Shown here one piece after another: positions 18,044 through 25,570 of a DNA stretch of 25,570 nt; position 1 is the stretch's first letter, and every line of letters begins with the position of its first letter. A program made the translations under genes and the position numbers. Source of the stretch: Chloroflexota bacterium (GTDB lineage: Bacteria; Chloroflexota; Anaerolineae; Anaerolineales; DRMV01); the NCBI GenBank assembly GCA_013153335.1, contig JAADEP010000034.1, forward strand, positions 1 to 25,570. The letters are read 5' to 3'. Under the pieces are notes generated by a model. That model saw nothing but the letters and a program-made list of their open reading frames with translations, was not told where the DNA came from and made no database searches.

Positions 18044-19027
18044 ATGGCTTGGGACCGTTTCGGGCGACGTTTGCATTACCTCCGCATCAGCGTGACAGAC
18101 CATTGTAACCTACGTTGTGTGTACTGCATGCCCGAAGATATGACCTTTATGCCGCAACAAGCTCTGATGCAAGACGATGAGCTGTTGACCCTGGTGCGGC
18201 TGTTCGCTGAGTTGGGCTTTGACAAAATCCGTTTGACCGGGGGCGAGCCTACGGTGCGCGCCCGCATCGTCGATTTGGTGCGGGAGATCGCGCATACGCC
18301 GGGCATCCGCACGGTGACGATGACCACCAACGGCATTTTGTTGCCCCGCATGGCGCACGACCTGGCTCGCGCGGGGCTGCAACGGGTCAATATCAGCCTC
18401 GATACGTTAGACCCGGCCAAGTTCCGCCGGCTGACCCGTTGGGGACGCCTCGAGGATGTGCTGGATGGCATCCGAGCGGCTGAGGACGCGGGCCTGACGC
18501 CGATCAAGATCAACGCGGTTGTGGTTCGGGGCTATAACGACGGGCAAGACGTGGTGGACCTGGCCGCGCTAACCCTGGACAAACCCTGGCAAGTGCGTTT
18601 TATTGAGATGATGCCGTTCGCGGGCGCGACCGATATCCAGCGCACGATGTTGGTGACTTCCCACGAGGTCATGGCCAAGTTGCGCGAGGCCTTCGGTGCC
18701 CTCGATCCCGTCAACGGGGGGCGCCTGGATGGGGAAGCGCGGCTGTATCGTTTGCCGAAAGCGCGGGGCACGGTGGGCTTTATCTCGACCATCAGCCAGC
18801 CCTTCTGCGCATCGTGCACCCGGGTGCGTTTGACCGCGGATGGGCACCTGCGCCTCTGTCTCTTGCGGGAAAAGGAGGTGGATCTGCTCACGCCTTTGCG
18901 CGATGGCGCCTCGCTGGAGGACCTCCGTCGCTTGATCGCGCAAAGTTTGTGGCAGAAGCCCTGGGGACATGGCTTGGCTCAGGGCGAAATCCCCCAAGAC
19001 CGCACGATGAGCCAGATCGGCGGCTGA
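18044..19027 (+). CDS. moaA: GTP 3',8-cyclase (molybdenum cofactor synthesis)
   Basis: Radical SAM enzyme that converts GTP to 3',8-cyclo-7,8-dihydro-GTP, the first step of Moco synthesis. 327 aa. The SAM cluster CNLRCVYC (Cys21, Cys25, Cys28), the LTGGEPT motif (64-70), the C-terminal cluster Cys255-x2-Cys258-x13-Cys272 and the terminal double glycine needed for activity are all present. Start: GAGG directly abuts a first ATG (18038), too close for initiation, whereas the ATG at 18044 has the ideal 6-nt spacing, so 18044 is preferred. It is followed 58 nt later by aroE. No other moa/moe genes are in the window; the molybdopterin oxidoreductase at 7623-8264 is a plausible consumer. Confidence 0.96.
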   Translation: MAWDRFGRRLHYLRISVTDHCNLRCVYCMPEDMTFMPQQALMQDDELLTLVRLFAELGFDKIRLTGGEPTVRARIVDLVREIAHTPGIRTVTMTTNGILLPRMAHDLARAGLQRVNISLDTLDPAKFRRLTRWGRLEDVLDGIRAAEDAGLTPIKINAVVVRGYNDGQDVVDLAALTLDKPWQVRFIEMMPFAGATDIQRTMLVTSHEVMAKLREAFGALDPVNGGRLDGEARLYRLPKARGTVGFISTISQPFCASCTRVRLTADGHLRLCLLREKEVDLLTPLRDGASLEDLRRLIAQSLWQKPWGHGLAQGEIPQDRTMSQIGG

Positions 19028-19085
19028 AGGACCGCGCGGGCTCTCACCCCTGTCCGTCCGGCCCTTCGGCTTGAGGATGCGCCAC

Positions 19086-19958
19086 ATGCTCGCGCGAAGT
19101 TACGCCTTCGGCCTCATCGGCTATCCGGTGGAGCATAGTCGTTCGCCTGTGCTGCACCAAGCCGCGCTGCGCGCGTGCGGTTTGACGGGTCGATACGACC
19201 TTATCCCTATTCCCCCCCACGATACGGACGCTTTGCGCGCCGCGGTTCACAGCTTGCGTACGGCCGCGCGCGATGGCCTCAATGTCACCATTCCGCATAA
19301 GACGCGAGTGCTCGCCTGGGTGGATGCGCTCACGCCGGCCGCGCGCGCGATCCGGGCGGTCAACACCTTGGTGCCGCGGGATGGCCAGGTCTTGGGCGAC
19401 AACACCGACGCGGCCGGGTTCTGGACCGACTTGACCCGCGCGTGGCCGGGCTGGGCAGAAGCTCCGGCCCGGGCTTTGGTCTTGGGCGCGGGCGGCGCGG
19501 CGCGCGCGGTGGTGTATGCCCTGGCTGTGCGCGGGTGGTCCGTGGTTGTGGTCGCGCGCAGGCTCGAACAAGCGCGCACCCTGGTTCAAGATCTCATGCC
19601 CGTCAACCCTCAGGCTCGCCTGCGCGCGCTCCCATGGTCTGCCTTCGCGCGGGGCGAGCCCGTTTTCGGGTTTGAACCCTGGTTGGTGGTCAACGCGACG
19701 CCGGTGGGCATGTGGCCCCGCGTGGAATCTTCGCCTTGGCCGGATAACCGCGCGTGGCCCCGCGCGGGCGCGGCCTACGATTTGGTCTATCGCCCGCGCG
19801 CGACCCGATTTTTGCAGCAAGCGCGCGCGGCCGGCCTGGATACGCGCGACGGCCTGGGCATGTTGATCGAGCAAGCTGTACGCGCGTTCGTCCTGTGGAC
19901 GGCCTCGGATCCCGCGTGCGTGCGTCAAGCCATGACCATGGCTGCGGAGGGATGGTAG
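19086..19958 (+). CDS. aroE: Shikimate dehydrogenase
   Basis: NADP-dependent reduction of 3-dehydroshikimate to shikimate in aromatic amino acid synthesis. 290 aa from the chosen start. Motifs: GYPVEHSRSPVLHQAAL (shikimate-binding Ser pair), NVTIPHKTR (catalytic Lys), VNTL, GDNTDAAGF (catalytic Asp), the GAGGAAR nucleotide loop, NATPVGM, and DGLGMLIEQA near the end. Start: GAGG at 19073-19076 abuts an in-frame ATG at 19077 but lies 9 nt before the ATG at 19086, which is therefore preferred; an in-frame TTG at 19071 is unlikely. It probably shares the moaA transcript, though a separate promoter in the 58-nt gap cannot be ruled out. Its 3' end converges on the minus-strand gene at 20073. Confidence 0.95.
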   Translation: MLARSYAFGLIGYPVEHSRSPVLHQAALRACGLTGRYDLIPIPPHDTDALRAAVHSLRTAARDGLNVTIPHKTRVLAWVDALTPAARAIRAVNTLVPRDGQVLGDNTDAAGFWTDLTRAWPGWAEAPARALVLGAGGAARAVVYALAVRGWSVVVVARRLEQARTLVQDLMPVNPQARLRALPWSAFARGEPVFGFEPWLVVNATPVGMWPRVESSPWPDNRAWPRAGAAYDLVYRPRATRFLQQARAAGLDTRDGLGMLIEQAVRAFVLWTASDPACVRQAMTMAAEGW

Positions 19959-20072
19959 CCTCGAGGTAGGGGTTTGCGTCTGTTCGAGGGTCGGCTCTCG
20001 AACCGGGTATCCACCTGTCGCTTTGACAAGGAAGGGGTTCTCGTAATCGGTCTAGAGTGGCCGATCGCACCC

Positions 20073-20723
20073 TCAATCGGCATGGGCGTCGGCGGGTTCG
20101 CGGGGCTCGGTGAAGACGTTACGCAGGTCGGCGAAGAAGGTTTCGCTGTCGGGCGCCAAGCGCATGAGGCGCCCGAGGTCGCCGCGCAGGATGAGATGTG
20201 GCTGTTGACGGCGTAGGGAGATGCCTCGCAACGCGGGGCCATAACGCTCGAGAAACGCTTCCCATGATGGCCACGGACGCGCGTCAGGCGGGGCCTGCCA
20301 TCCTGTCCAGCCCGCGGGCATGGCCACCGCGCGGAAGTTTTCCAGCCCTTGCGGCTGCTTGGCCGAAGGCCGCAGTTCCCATTCGACCGGAACCCCGCGA
20401 CGGAGTTGGCCGCGGATCACGAGTTCATCCCCTTTGCCACGAACGCGATTAAAAAGCCACAAAGGAAGCACTTCGCGCATCTGAAGTAAAAACACGACTT
20501 CGATCTGTCGAAAGGGCCCGGCCCCGCGGAGTTGCAGCCGCGCGCCCGTGGCCATGCTGCCCAGCCACGCACCTTGGGGCTCTTGGCCCCATACGCCGCG
20601 GAGGCCACGGCGAATCCAGCGATAGACGGTCCGGCTTTTGCGCCGGTTGATCCACAGGCCAACGACGTAGCCGATGGCCAAGATGAGACTGAGCGCGATC
20701 AGGGCCCAGCGTTCAGGGTTCAT
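20073..20723 (-). CDS. Uncharacterised protein with one N-terminal TM segment
   Basis: 216 aa, not recognised. Residues 6-25 form a clear TM segment (WALIALSLILAIGYVVGLWI) followed by a positively charged stretch (NRRKSRTVYRWIRRGLRG), so the rest should be cytoplasmic. The soluble part of about 180 residues is basic and Trp/Arg-rich, with alternating hydrophobic segments that suggest beta strands (LQLRGAGPFRQIEVVFLLQMREV) and no cysteines or visible catalytic motif. Start: GGAGG 5 nt before the ATG at 20723; a TTG 12 nt earlier overlaps the ribosome site. It is divergent from the large kinase-like gene, with 128 bp between the start codons. The 114-bp convergent gap to aroE holds a GTTCGAG-N8-CTCGAAC hairpin without a T-tract. 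Confidence 0.7.
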   Translation of the reverse strand: MNPERWALIALSLILAIGYVVGLWINRRKSRTVYRWIRRGLRGVWGQEPQGAWLGSMATGARLQLRGAGPFRQIEVVFLLQMREVLPLWLFNRVRGKGDELVIRGQLRRGVPVEWELRPSAKQPQGLENFRAVAMPAGWTGWQAPPDARPWPSWEAFLERYGPALRGISLRRQQPHLILRGDLGRLMRLAPDSETFFADLRNVFTEPREPADAHAD

Positions 20724-20813
20724 CTTCGCCTCCAAGGAGCCAGCGTATGCGCGCTTTCCTCTATTCTAAACCGGTCAACCCTGGGACCCCAACCCCCACC
20801 TTCGCTTTTCTCC

Positions 20814-20830
20814 TTGGCACGCTTTTTGCT
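20814..20830 (+). promoter_or_regulatory. Sigma54-like -24/-12 match before the kinase gene
   Basis: TTGGCACGCTTTTTGCT matches the sigma54 consensus (YTGGCACGrNNNTTGCW) at all positions but one, with exactly 10 nt between the GG and GC. Transcription would start near 20841, giving a leader of about 10 nt that barely includes the GGGGAGG ribosome site. A match by chance is possible, and no enhancer-binding regulator is nearby. Confidence 0.3.
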
Positions 20831-20851
20831 CGTTGGGGCGGGGAGGATACC

Positions 20852-23800
20852 ATGATGATGACGCGATTTTTGGGTTTCGTTGTGCTTTTGATATGGCTGG
20901 CCGCCCTGGGGTTTTTGATGTGGCGCCTGCGTCGGGCCAATCCACCTTTGCCTGATTGGCGCAGGCTTCTTCGTTGGGCCGGTATTACGGGCGTGATTTT
21001 GGCCCTGGTTTTGCTGGTCCGGCTTCCGTTGCGCGTGCCCTTTGCTTCTGAGACTACGGGCCTTTATGTGCCTTGGCGCCATCATCTTTACCCTCTAATC
21101 GCAGTGCCTTGGTTGATCGCCACGTTGCTCGCGGGGCAGATGGCCGGCACCGCGGTTGCCTTTGCCACGGGTTTGGCCTTGCTGTTCGGCGCGCACGAAG
21201 GTTTTTGGGTCCAGCCCTTGGTTCAGGTGACGTTCTCGCAAGGGACGTTGGGCTTGTGGCTCTTCGCCCGGCGACGGCGTTGGGGGCTGATGCATACCAT
21301 CCTCTTTTTGACCTTCGGTTTGTTCGTTTTGGTGGGACTGGCCAGTCTGGGCCAAGGCTTGCTCTGGTTGAGCAGCACGATGGGATGGCAGGCCGAGAGC
21401 AAAGCCACATTTTATGGCTTGGTCCTTTGGGACTGGATGCTGTGGCTTTCCGAAATTCTCCTGGCCGTGTATAGCTGGATGTTGGTCATTTGGTTCCGCC
21501 AGCTGCGCCGCAGCCGTTCTTGGTTCGAGGCCCTGCTGAAACCCCCCGCGACCCAAGAGGAATTTCCGGTCGCGGAAGCCTTTTTCCGCCATCAGTTTCT
21601 CCCCGCGCTGTTTACGGGTTCGATCGTTTTGGCCCTGCTCGGCTTTTATGCCATTGAGAATGTGCTGCAAGTGCGCGAGATGGAGCACCTGGCCGAGCTG
21701 AGCCATTTTGTGCAGTCGTATGTGGTTACGTTGGACCAGGAAGTTCAGCGCCGCATGGAGCGCATTTATCGCCAAATTCAGGCGGGGGATCTGGATCAAC
21801 ACCGGCTGGTCCCCTTCCTGCAGAACCAGCTGCAATCCGACCCCTTGTTCGCGTCGTTGGCGTATTGGGATGTGCGGACCCAACGCCTGGTGGGCGTAAC
21901 TCGCACGAGCGAATCCTTTGCTCCGCTGTCAAAGAGCGAAAAGGAAGCTCTGGAGGCTGTCACCCGCTATTCCTTTGGCCGGCCCTTGTGGATTGTCTAC
22001 TCGCCTTCATCGGACGCTCCCCAAGATGTACTGTCGGTTCTTTGGGCGCCTAATGACGCACAGCCAGAAGGCGTTCTGTTGGCTCGGCTGCGCCCCCGGC
22101 TGAACACGTTCTTTTTGCCCATGCAAACTTTGTTCGACACTTTGCCTCAATCTGGCATTGTCGGGAGCCTCTTGCATCGGGATCAAAACCAAGTGGCCCT
22201 GGTTTCTCGGGGATACGAAGAGTGGCTCGGCATGACGTTGCCTTTGGCCCAGGAGCGCGAAGCTTGGGTTCCGATGACCATCCGTGGCCAAGTGTATTGG
22301 GCGTATTTGGCTCCAGCCTCGTGGTCGAGCCAGATCGCCTGGCGACCTGCATTCTTTTTGCAACACGAGCGCTTCTTGCGTCTGGAATTGTGGGCCTTGG
22401 CTGGTACTTTGGCCTTCTCGGGCTTGGCGGGTTTGATCGCCTTGGTGATCGGCATGCGTTACTTCGACCGCTTGCACGCGGAATTGCACCATCTAGAAGC
22501 CCATGCCCGTTGGCTGGCCCAAGGCCATTTCGAGCGCCCGGTGCAGGGTGGTACTTTGGCCGAAACCCATCAAGTGATGCGGGCGTTCGAGTCGATGCGC
22601 AAGCGGCTGCAGGCTTATGTGGATGGTCTCCAGCGCTTGCTGAACGGCGTCCTGGGCCTGCAGCGCCTGGGCCCCTACGACCAACCCGCGATCCCGCGGC
22701 TGTTGCGTGAAACGTTGGCCCCGGCCGCGTTGGGCGCTTGTTTGGTCGCGGACGCGCGGCTGTGGGATCCCGACGCGCCGCCTGGCACTTTTCACTCATG
22801 GGTGGCTGGCCCGCGCGGGGAAGCGCTGTCTCCGTACGCGAAACTTTACTTTCGAGAAGGCCTGTCGAAAAACTCCCAGTTGTGGACGACCCAAGGCCCG
22901 AAGAACCTGACTACGTTGGCTGTGGGTTTGTACGACAATACGGAATATCTGGGTGTCTTGGTTATGACCTGGCCCAAGGACGCGACCCCTGAGTACCAAG
23001 GGCCCTATTTGAAGACGTTGGCTGCGCAATGGCAAACCACGCTGGCCCGATGGCGGCTTCTCCAACAGCAAGAAAACGAACAGCAACGCTTGCAAGCCTT
23101 GCTCGACGCTTTGCCCCTTCCTTTGGTGTTTGTGGACGAGGAAGGCCGGGTGCGGTGGCGCAATCGGCAAGCAAGCGCGTTGTGGCCGCACGCGCTCTTT
23201 CTCTCGATTTGGGAGCATTGCCGGCCAGAACGGGAAGGCGAGATCGGGCCGCGGTCGGTTCAGTGGCAACAGCAACGTTACGAGTGTTATGTCCTGCCCT
23301 TACCCGCGATTCCGGGTGTGGTGGATCTGAACGAATACGCGTTGGTGTTGCTCGCGCCGCGCGAAGATGCGTACCAAGCCCAATTGCGCACTCACCTCAT
23401 GGTCGCGATCGGAACGGAGTTGCGCACGTCGCTGTCCTTCATTCAAGGCTATCTGGGCATGCTGGAATCGGTGGGCGAGCTCAGCGATCAGCAACGCAAC
23501 CTTTTGACCAAGCTCCGCACCCTGACCGAGCGCTTGAGCCGGCGCATTGCGGCCTTGGTTTCGATGGGCCGGGTGGATTTGGACCACGTTCAGACCCCGG
23601 TGCGCCTCGCGGAGCTCTTGCACGGGCTGCAAGATGCGATCGAACCCTTGGCCCGGCAGCGACGAATCCGGTTCCGGGTGCATTATGACCCTCAGGCGCC
23701 GAGCGAAATTCATGCGGATAGCGACTTGCTATACCTGGCTCTGTATCAGGTGTTGGATAATGCACTCAAGTTCACGCACAGTGGAGGCGAAGTAACCCTG

Positions 23801-24148
23801 CTGGTTCAGGCCGACCCGCACGCGCAGATGGTGCGCTTTGTGGTGTCTGACACCGGGGCCGGTATCGCCACGGTGGATCTGCAGCGATTACAGGCTTTGC
23901 TGAGCAACCCTGCGGCCATGCCTTCGCAGGAAAGCGCGCCTCGGGGGCTGGGACTGCTCTTGGTGCGTAGTGTTGCTCAACTTCATGGGGGCCGCGTGCT
24001 CATCGATAGCCAGTTGGGACAGGGAACAACCGTGATTCTGGAGCTGCCCTTCCGGCCGCCCGAAGGGAAGGCCGGTGACCAGGACCTGCTCGCGCCGTGG
24101 CAGCCGTCCAAATGCGAATCTGAGCCTTGGGGACGGCGGCTTTCATGA
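20852..24148 (+). CDS. Large multi-domain membrane sensor kinase homologue lacking the H-box His
   Basis: 1098 aa. About seven hydrophobic segments fill residues 4-215, with another TM at 249-270. An extracytoplasmic sensor of about 235 residues follows (270-505, possibly Cache-like), then a TM at 510-535, a HAMP-like linker (about 536-590), a GAF-like region (about 600-730), a coiled coil, a PAS-like domain (about 745-835), a HisKA-like dimerisation segment (845-910) and a HATPase domain (930-1070). The ATP site looks intact (N box LYQVLDNALKFT, G1 DTGAGIA, G2 GLGLLLV). In the H box, however, the order is AIGTELRTSL: Thr855 stands where the phosphorylated His belongs (consensus SHELRTPL). 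Canonical autophosphorylation should therefore be impossible. Start: the ATG at 20852 with GGGGAGG 5 nt upstream begins directly before TM1; an earlier ATG (20747) would cover the divergent promoter region. No response regulator is adjacent. Confidence 0.85.
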   Translation: MMMTRFLGFVVLLIWLAALGFLMWRLRRANPPLPDWRRLLRWAGITGVILALVLLVRLPLRVPFASETTGLYVPWRHHLYPLIAVPWLIATLLAGQMAGTAVAFATGLALLFGAHEGFWVQPLVQVTFSQGTLGLWLFARRRRWGLMHTILFLTFGLFVLVGLASLGQGLLWLSSTMGWQAESKATFYGLVLWDWMLWLSEILLAVYSWMLVIWFRQLRRSRSWFEALLKPPATQEEFPVAEAFFRHQFLPALFTGSIVLALLGFYAIENVLQVREMEHLAELSHFVQSYVVTLDQEVQRRMERIYRQIQAGDLDQHRLVPFLQNQLQSDPLFASLAYWDVRTQRLVGVTRTSESFAPLSKSEKEALEAVTRYSFGRPLWIVYSPSSDAPQDVLSVLWAPNDAQPEGVLLARLRPRLNTFFLPMQTLFDTLPQSGIVGSLLHRDQNQVALVSRGYEEWLGMTLPLAQEREAWVPMTIRGQVYWAYLAPASWSSQIAWRPAFFLQHERFLRLELWALAGTLAFSGLAGLIALVIGMRYFDRLHAELHHLEAHARWLAQGHFERPVQGGTLAETHQVMRAFESMRKRLQAYVDGLQRLLNGVLGLQRLGPYDQPAIPRLLRETLAPAALGACLVADARLWDPDAPPGTFHSWVAGPRGEALSPYAKLYFREGLSKNSQLWTTQGPKNLTTLAVGLYDNTEYLGVLVMTWPKDATPEYQGPYLKTLAAQWQTTLARWRLLQQQENEQQRLQALLDALPLPLVFVDEEGRVRWRNRQASALWPHALFLSIWEHCRPEREGEIGPRSVQWQQQRYECYVLPLPAIPGVVDLNEYALVLLAPREDAYQAQLRTHLMVAIGTELRTSLSFIQGYLGMLESVGELSDQQRNLLTKLRTLTERLSRRIAALVSMGRVDLDHVQTPVRLAELLHGLQDAIEPLARQRRIRFRVHYDPQAPSEIHADSDLLYLALYQVLDNALKFTHSGGEVTLLVQADPHAQMVRFVVSDTGAGIATVDLQRLQALLSNPAAMPSQESAPRGLGLLLVRSVAQLHGGRVLIDSQLGQGTTVILELPFRPPEGKAGDQDLLAPWQPSKCESEPWGRRLS

Positions 24149-24919
24149 GTTGGACGGTTGGATGAGAGCCTGGACGCGGGGCTCGTCGTAAGAAACAAAC
24201 TCACCGCTCCAGGCGTGCGGTGCGCGCAGCGCGACCGCGATCAAGGCCCGCGCGACGCGTTCGGGTGGTTCGAGCTTGCCGGCCTCGCGATAGTGCAGAA
24301 AGCGTTGGTATAGCTCCGGTGGCATATGTTCTGCACCGTGCTCGCGAATGAAGCGCTGCATATCGGTGTCGATCACCCCGGGCCGAAAGGCGAGCGTGGT
24401 GATGCGAGGTTCTTCCGCGGCCAAGATGCGCGTAAAGTGATTGAGCGCGGCCTTGGCGGTTGCGTACGGGGCCCAGGATGGGTAAGGTTTGATCGCGGCG
24501 CCGCTTGACACATTGACCACGCGCCCCTGGTGTTCGCGCAACGCGGGTAAGGCCCAGCGCACGACCATGGCCGGCCCAAGCACGTTGACCTGCCAGTTCG
24601 TCTGCCATGCGTAAGGGTCGAGCTCCGCGATGGGCCCGATGGGTTGGATGATGGCCGCGTTGTTCACCACCGCGTCGACGCGGCCGAAGTGGGATAGGGT
24701 TTGCTGTACAAGGCGGCGGGCGGTCAAAGGCAGGCCGATATCCCCCGGCACGACGAGGACCTCAGCCCCCAGGTCGCGAGCGCGCTCGGCCACCTGGCGT
24801 AACCGGGCTGCGTTCCGGGCGTTGAGCACGAGGTGCGCTCCCTGCCGGGCTGCCTCATAAGCGGCCGCTTCGCCTAAGCCTCGCGAAGCTCCGGTGAGGA
24901 TCACGACCGGTGAAGCCAT
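24143..24919 (-). CDS. Short-chain dehydrogenase/reductase, sepiapterin-reductase-like
   Basis: Classical SDR of 258 aa with the TGASRGLG cofactor loop (about 9-16), NNAA, and the catalytic Ser-Tyr-Lys set in NVSSGAAIKPYPSWAPYATAKAAL. NARN at the end of the second strand suggests NADP(H) preference. The late motif FRPGVIDTDMQ resembles sepiapterin/benzil reductase-type SDRs, so reduction of a dicarbonyl or pterin-like substrate is conceivable, but the substrate cannot be assigned. Start: GGAGG 6 nt before the ATG at 24919; the longer frame to 25054 runs into repeat element D. Its stop overlaps the stop of the plus-strand kinase gene: TCATGA (24143-24148) contains both TGA codons. Confidence 0.92.
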   Translation of the reverse strand: MASPVVILTGASRGLGEAAAYEAARQGAHLVLNARNAARLRQVAERARDLGAEVLVVPGDIGLPLTARRLVQQTLSHFGRVDAVVNNAAIIQPIGPIAELDPYAWQTNWQVNVLGPAMVVRWALPALREHQGRVVNVSSGAAIKPYPSWAPYATAKAALNHFTRILAAEEPRITTLAFRPGVIDTDMQRFIREHGAEHMPPELYQRFLHYREAGKLEPPERVARALIAVALRAPHAWSGEFVSYDEPRVQALIQPSNS

Positions 24920-25025
24920 GGTGCACCTCCGTTCGTGGCCCCGAGCCCTGCCAGGACGAGGGTTCGGGCCTGGAGCTTGGTCAAGCATACCATGGATTGG
25001 GCCGCCGGTTATATGCGTATAGCCA

Positions 25026-25452
25026 CGTTGTGGGCAAATCTCGTAGCAGCCCATGCCGCGGGCGGCGGAACCCGCGCTTGCTTCGCGGGCGGCGGAACCC
25101 GCACCTTGGCTGCGGGCGACTAAACCCGCCCGCTATCCTCGCCGTCTGCCAGGCGTGCCCGCGCGTTAGGCCGGGTAATCCGCGTGTGATTTTATACTAG
25201 CCGCGAGCTTCCAGTCCGCGGCGCCCGCGGCACGCGAGCGCGGCCATGGCCGCGAGGCGCGGGGATTCGCAGGCGGCTAAACCCGCCCGCTATCCTGGCC
25301 GTCGGCCACGCGTTCCCGCGCGTCGGGCCGGATAATTCGCGCGCAATTTTATACTAGCCTCGGGCTTCCAACCCGCGGCGGCGCTCAACGGTGATAGCCC
25401 CCTTCGCCTCCCCCTCGTCGCTTGACCGTTTCGACAACCTTTGCGTGCCCCC
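25026..25452 (+). mobile_element. MITE-like composite repeat element, copy D (about 427 bp)
   Basis: Fourth copy, same orientation as A and B. The left end is degenerate (GGGCAAATCTCGTAGCAGC is conserved, the outer bases are not). The right end reads TTTGCGTGCCCCCC, with the expected A of GTGCACC changed. No flanking duplication is recognisable, so the limits are approximate and this is probably the oldest copy. It contains two ATTTTATACTAG junctions about 158 bp apart (near 25187 and 25345), two GCGGGCGA/GCGG-type stems (25112-25133, 25269-25290) and the right-end module (from about 25384). It occupies most of the 606-bp gap between the SDR and the ABC gene. Confidence 0.6.
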
Positions 25453-25488
25453 CGACCCGCGGCGAACGCCCCCTTCCCAGGCCTGGGT

Positions 25489-25494
25489 TATAAT
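25489..25494 (+). promoter_or_regulatory. -10 candidate for the ABC-transporter gene
   Basis: A perfect TATAAT 31 nt before the start codon, just right of element D. No recognisable -35 at the usual distance. Confidence 0.4.
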
Positions 25495-25525
25495 ACCCCA
25501 AAGTCCACCTGGGGAGTGCTTGGCG

Positions 25526-25570
25526 ATGGCGAGAGTGGTTTTTGACCATGTAACCAAGCGGTTCGGGAAC
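25526..25570 (+). CDS. ABC-transporter ATP-binding protein (N-terminus only)
   Basis: Only the first 15 codons are in the window. They read MARVVFDHVTKRFGN, the typical first strand of an ABC ATPase of the MalK/UgpC/MsmK sugar-importer type (V.F..VTKRFG, followed in the family by the A-loop and Walker A). GGGGAG lies about 9-10 nt before the ATG. The downstream sequence is needed to confirm the subfamily. Confidence 0.65.
   Translation, partial: MARVVFDHVTKRFGN

Noticed and set aside
19982..20003. Possible tRNA T-arm (GTTCGAG...CTCGAAC) in the aroE/uncharacterised-gene gap
   Set aside because: No cloverleaf can be built on either strand; it is a simple 7-bp hairpin without a T-tract.
20747..20851. 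Upstream ATG (20747) for the large kinase homologue, despite an AAGGAG before it
   Set aside because: It would place a low-complexity 35-residue leader before TM1 and leave almost no space for divergent promoters; GGGGAGG-ATG at 20852 is stronger and starts at the TM. The longer form remains possible.
24920..25054. N-terminal extension of the SDR into the repeat region
   Set aside because: The extension is not SDR-like, reads into element D, and the ATG at 24919 has GGAGG and starts right before the cofactor-binding strand.

Overview
This 25.6 kb, GC-rich (clearly above 60% by eye), gene-dense chromosomal segment comes from a bacterium. The best guess is a member of the Chloroflexota (Anaerolineae/Thermoflexia-like, perhaps thermophilic). 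That is inferred from protein flavour, strong AGGAGG-type ribosome sites, the RNase P RNA and the long GC-rich intergenic repeats; it is not proven. Nothing indicates a plasmid or a phage.

Layout. (1) 1-840: the 3' part of the RNase P RNA gene (rnpB), a miniature lipoprotein cistron (25 codons) with its own ribosome site and terminator, then a terminator belonging to the next operon. (2) 845-3308, minus strand: a PerR/Fur-family regulator and a P1B-4-type metal-efflux ATPase in one operon, with a textbook promoter overlapped by a PerR-box-like operator. (3) 3896-6996, minus: glmU, a CNNM/CorC-like CBS membrane protein and cdd. (4) 7623-11164, minus: an enoyl-CoA hydratase, ligA and a small molybdopterin oxidoreductase. 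(5) 11386-15288, minus: mtnP, an OmpR-type response regulator, its histidine kinase and trmB, tightly packed with 4-nt overlaps or short gaps. (6) 16206-17852, minus: a rhomboid protease and a membrane-anchored SDH/ClpP-fold protease. (7) 18044-19958, plus: moaA and aroE, divergent from the protease operon. (8) 20073-24919: an uncharacterised one-TM protein (minus), a 1098-residue multi-domain membrane sensor kinase (plus) whose H-box histidine is replaced by Thr, and an SDR oxidoreductase (minus) that overlaps it tail to tail. (9) 25526-end: the first codons of an ABC-transporter ATPase.

The most striking content is not a gene. Four intergenic gaps (3379-3812, 7093-7561, 15366-16145, about 25026-25452) are each filled by one copy of the same composite element. 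It has imperfect terminal inverted repeats (consensus GGGTGCASGCAAAT), a conserved right-end module of about 60 bp, and a variable number (1-4) of internal units of about 160-180 bp built of GC-rich stem-loops. Three copies are flanked by direct repeats of about 9 bp (one perfect, two with one mismatch), so they look like transposed, non-autonomous (MITE-like) elements. All three lie at or just past the 3' side of an intrinsic-terminator-like hairpin, two of them exactly in its T-tract. I know of no described family that matches.

The genes are mostly housekeeping: cell-wall precursor UDP-GlcNAc, pyrimidine salvage, DNA ligation, tRNA modification, methionine/polyamine salvage, Moco and shikimate synthesis. 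To these are added regulation (PerR-like, two-component, pseudo-kinase) and membrane proteolysis.
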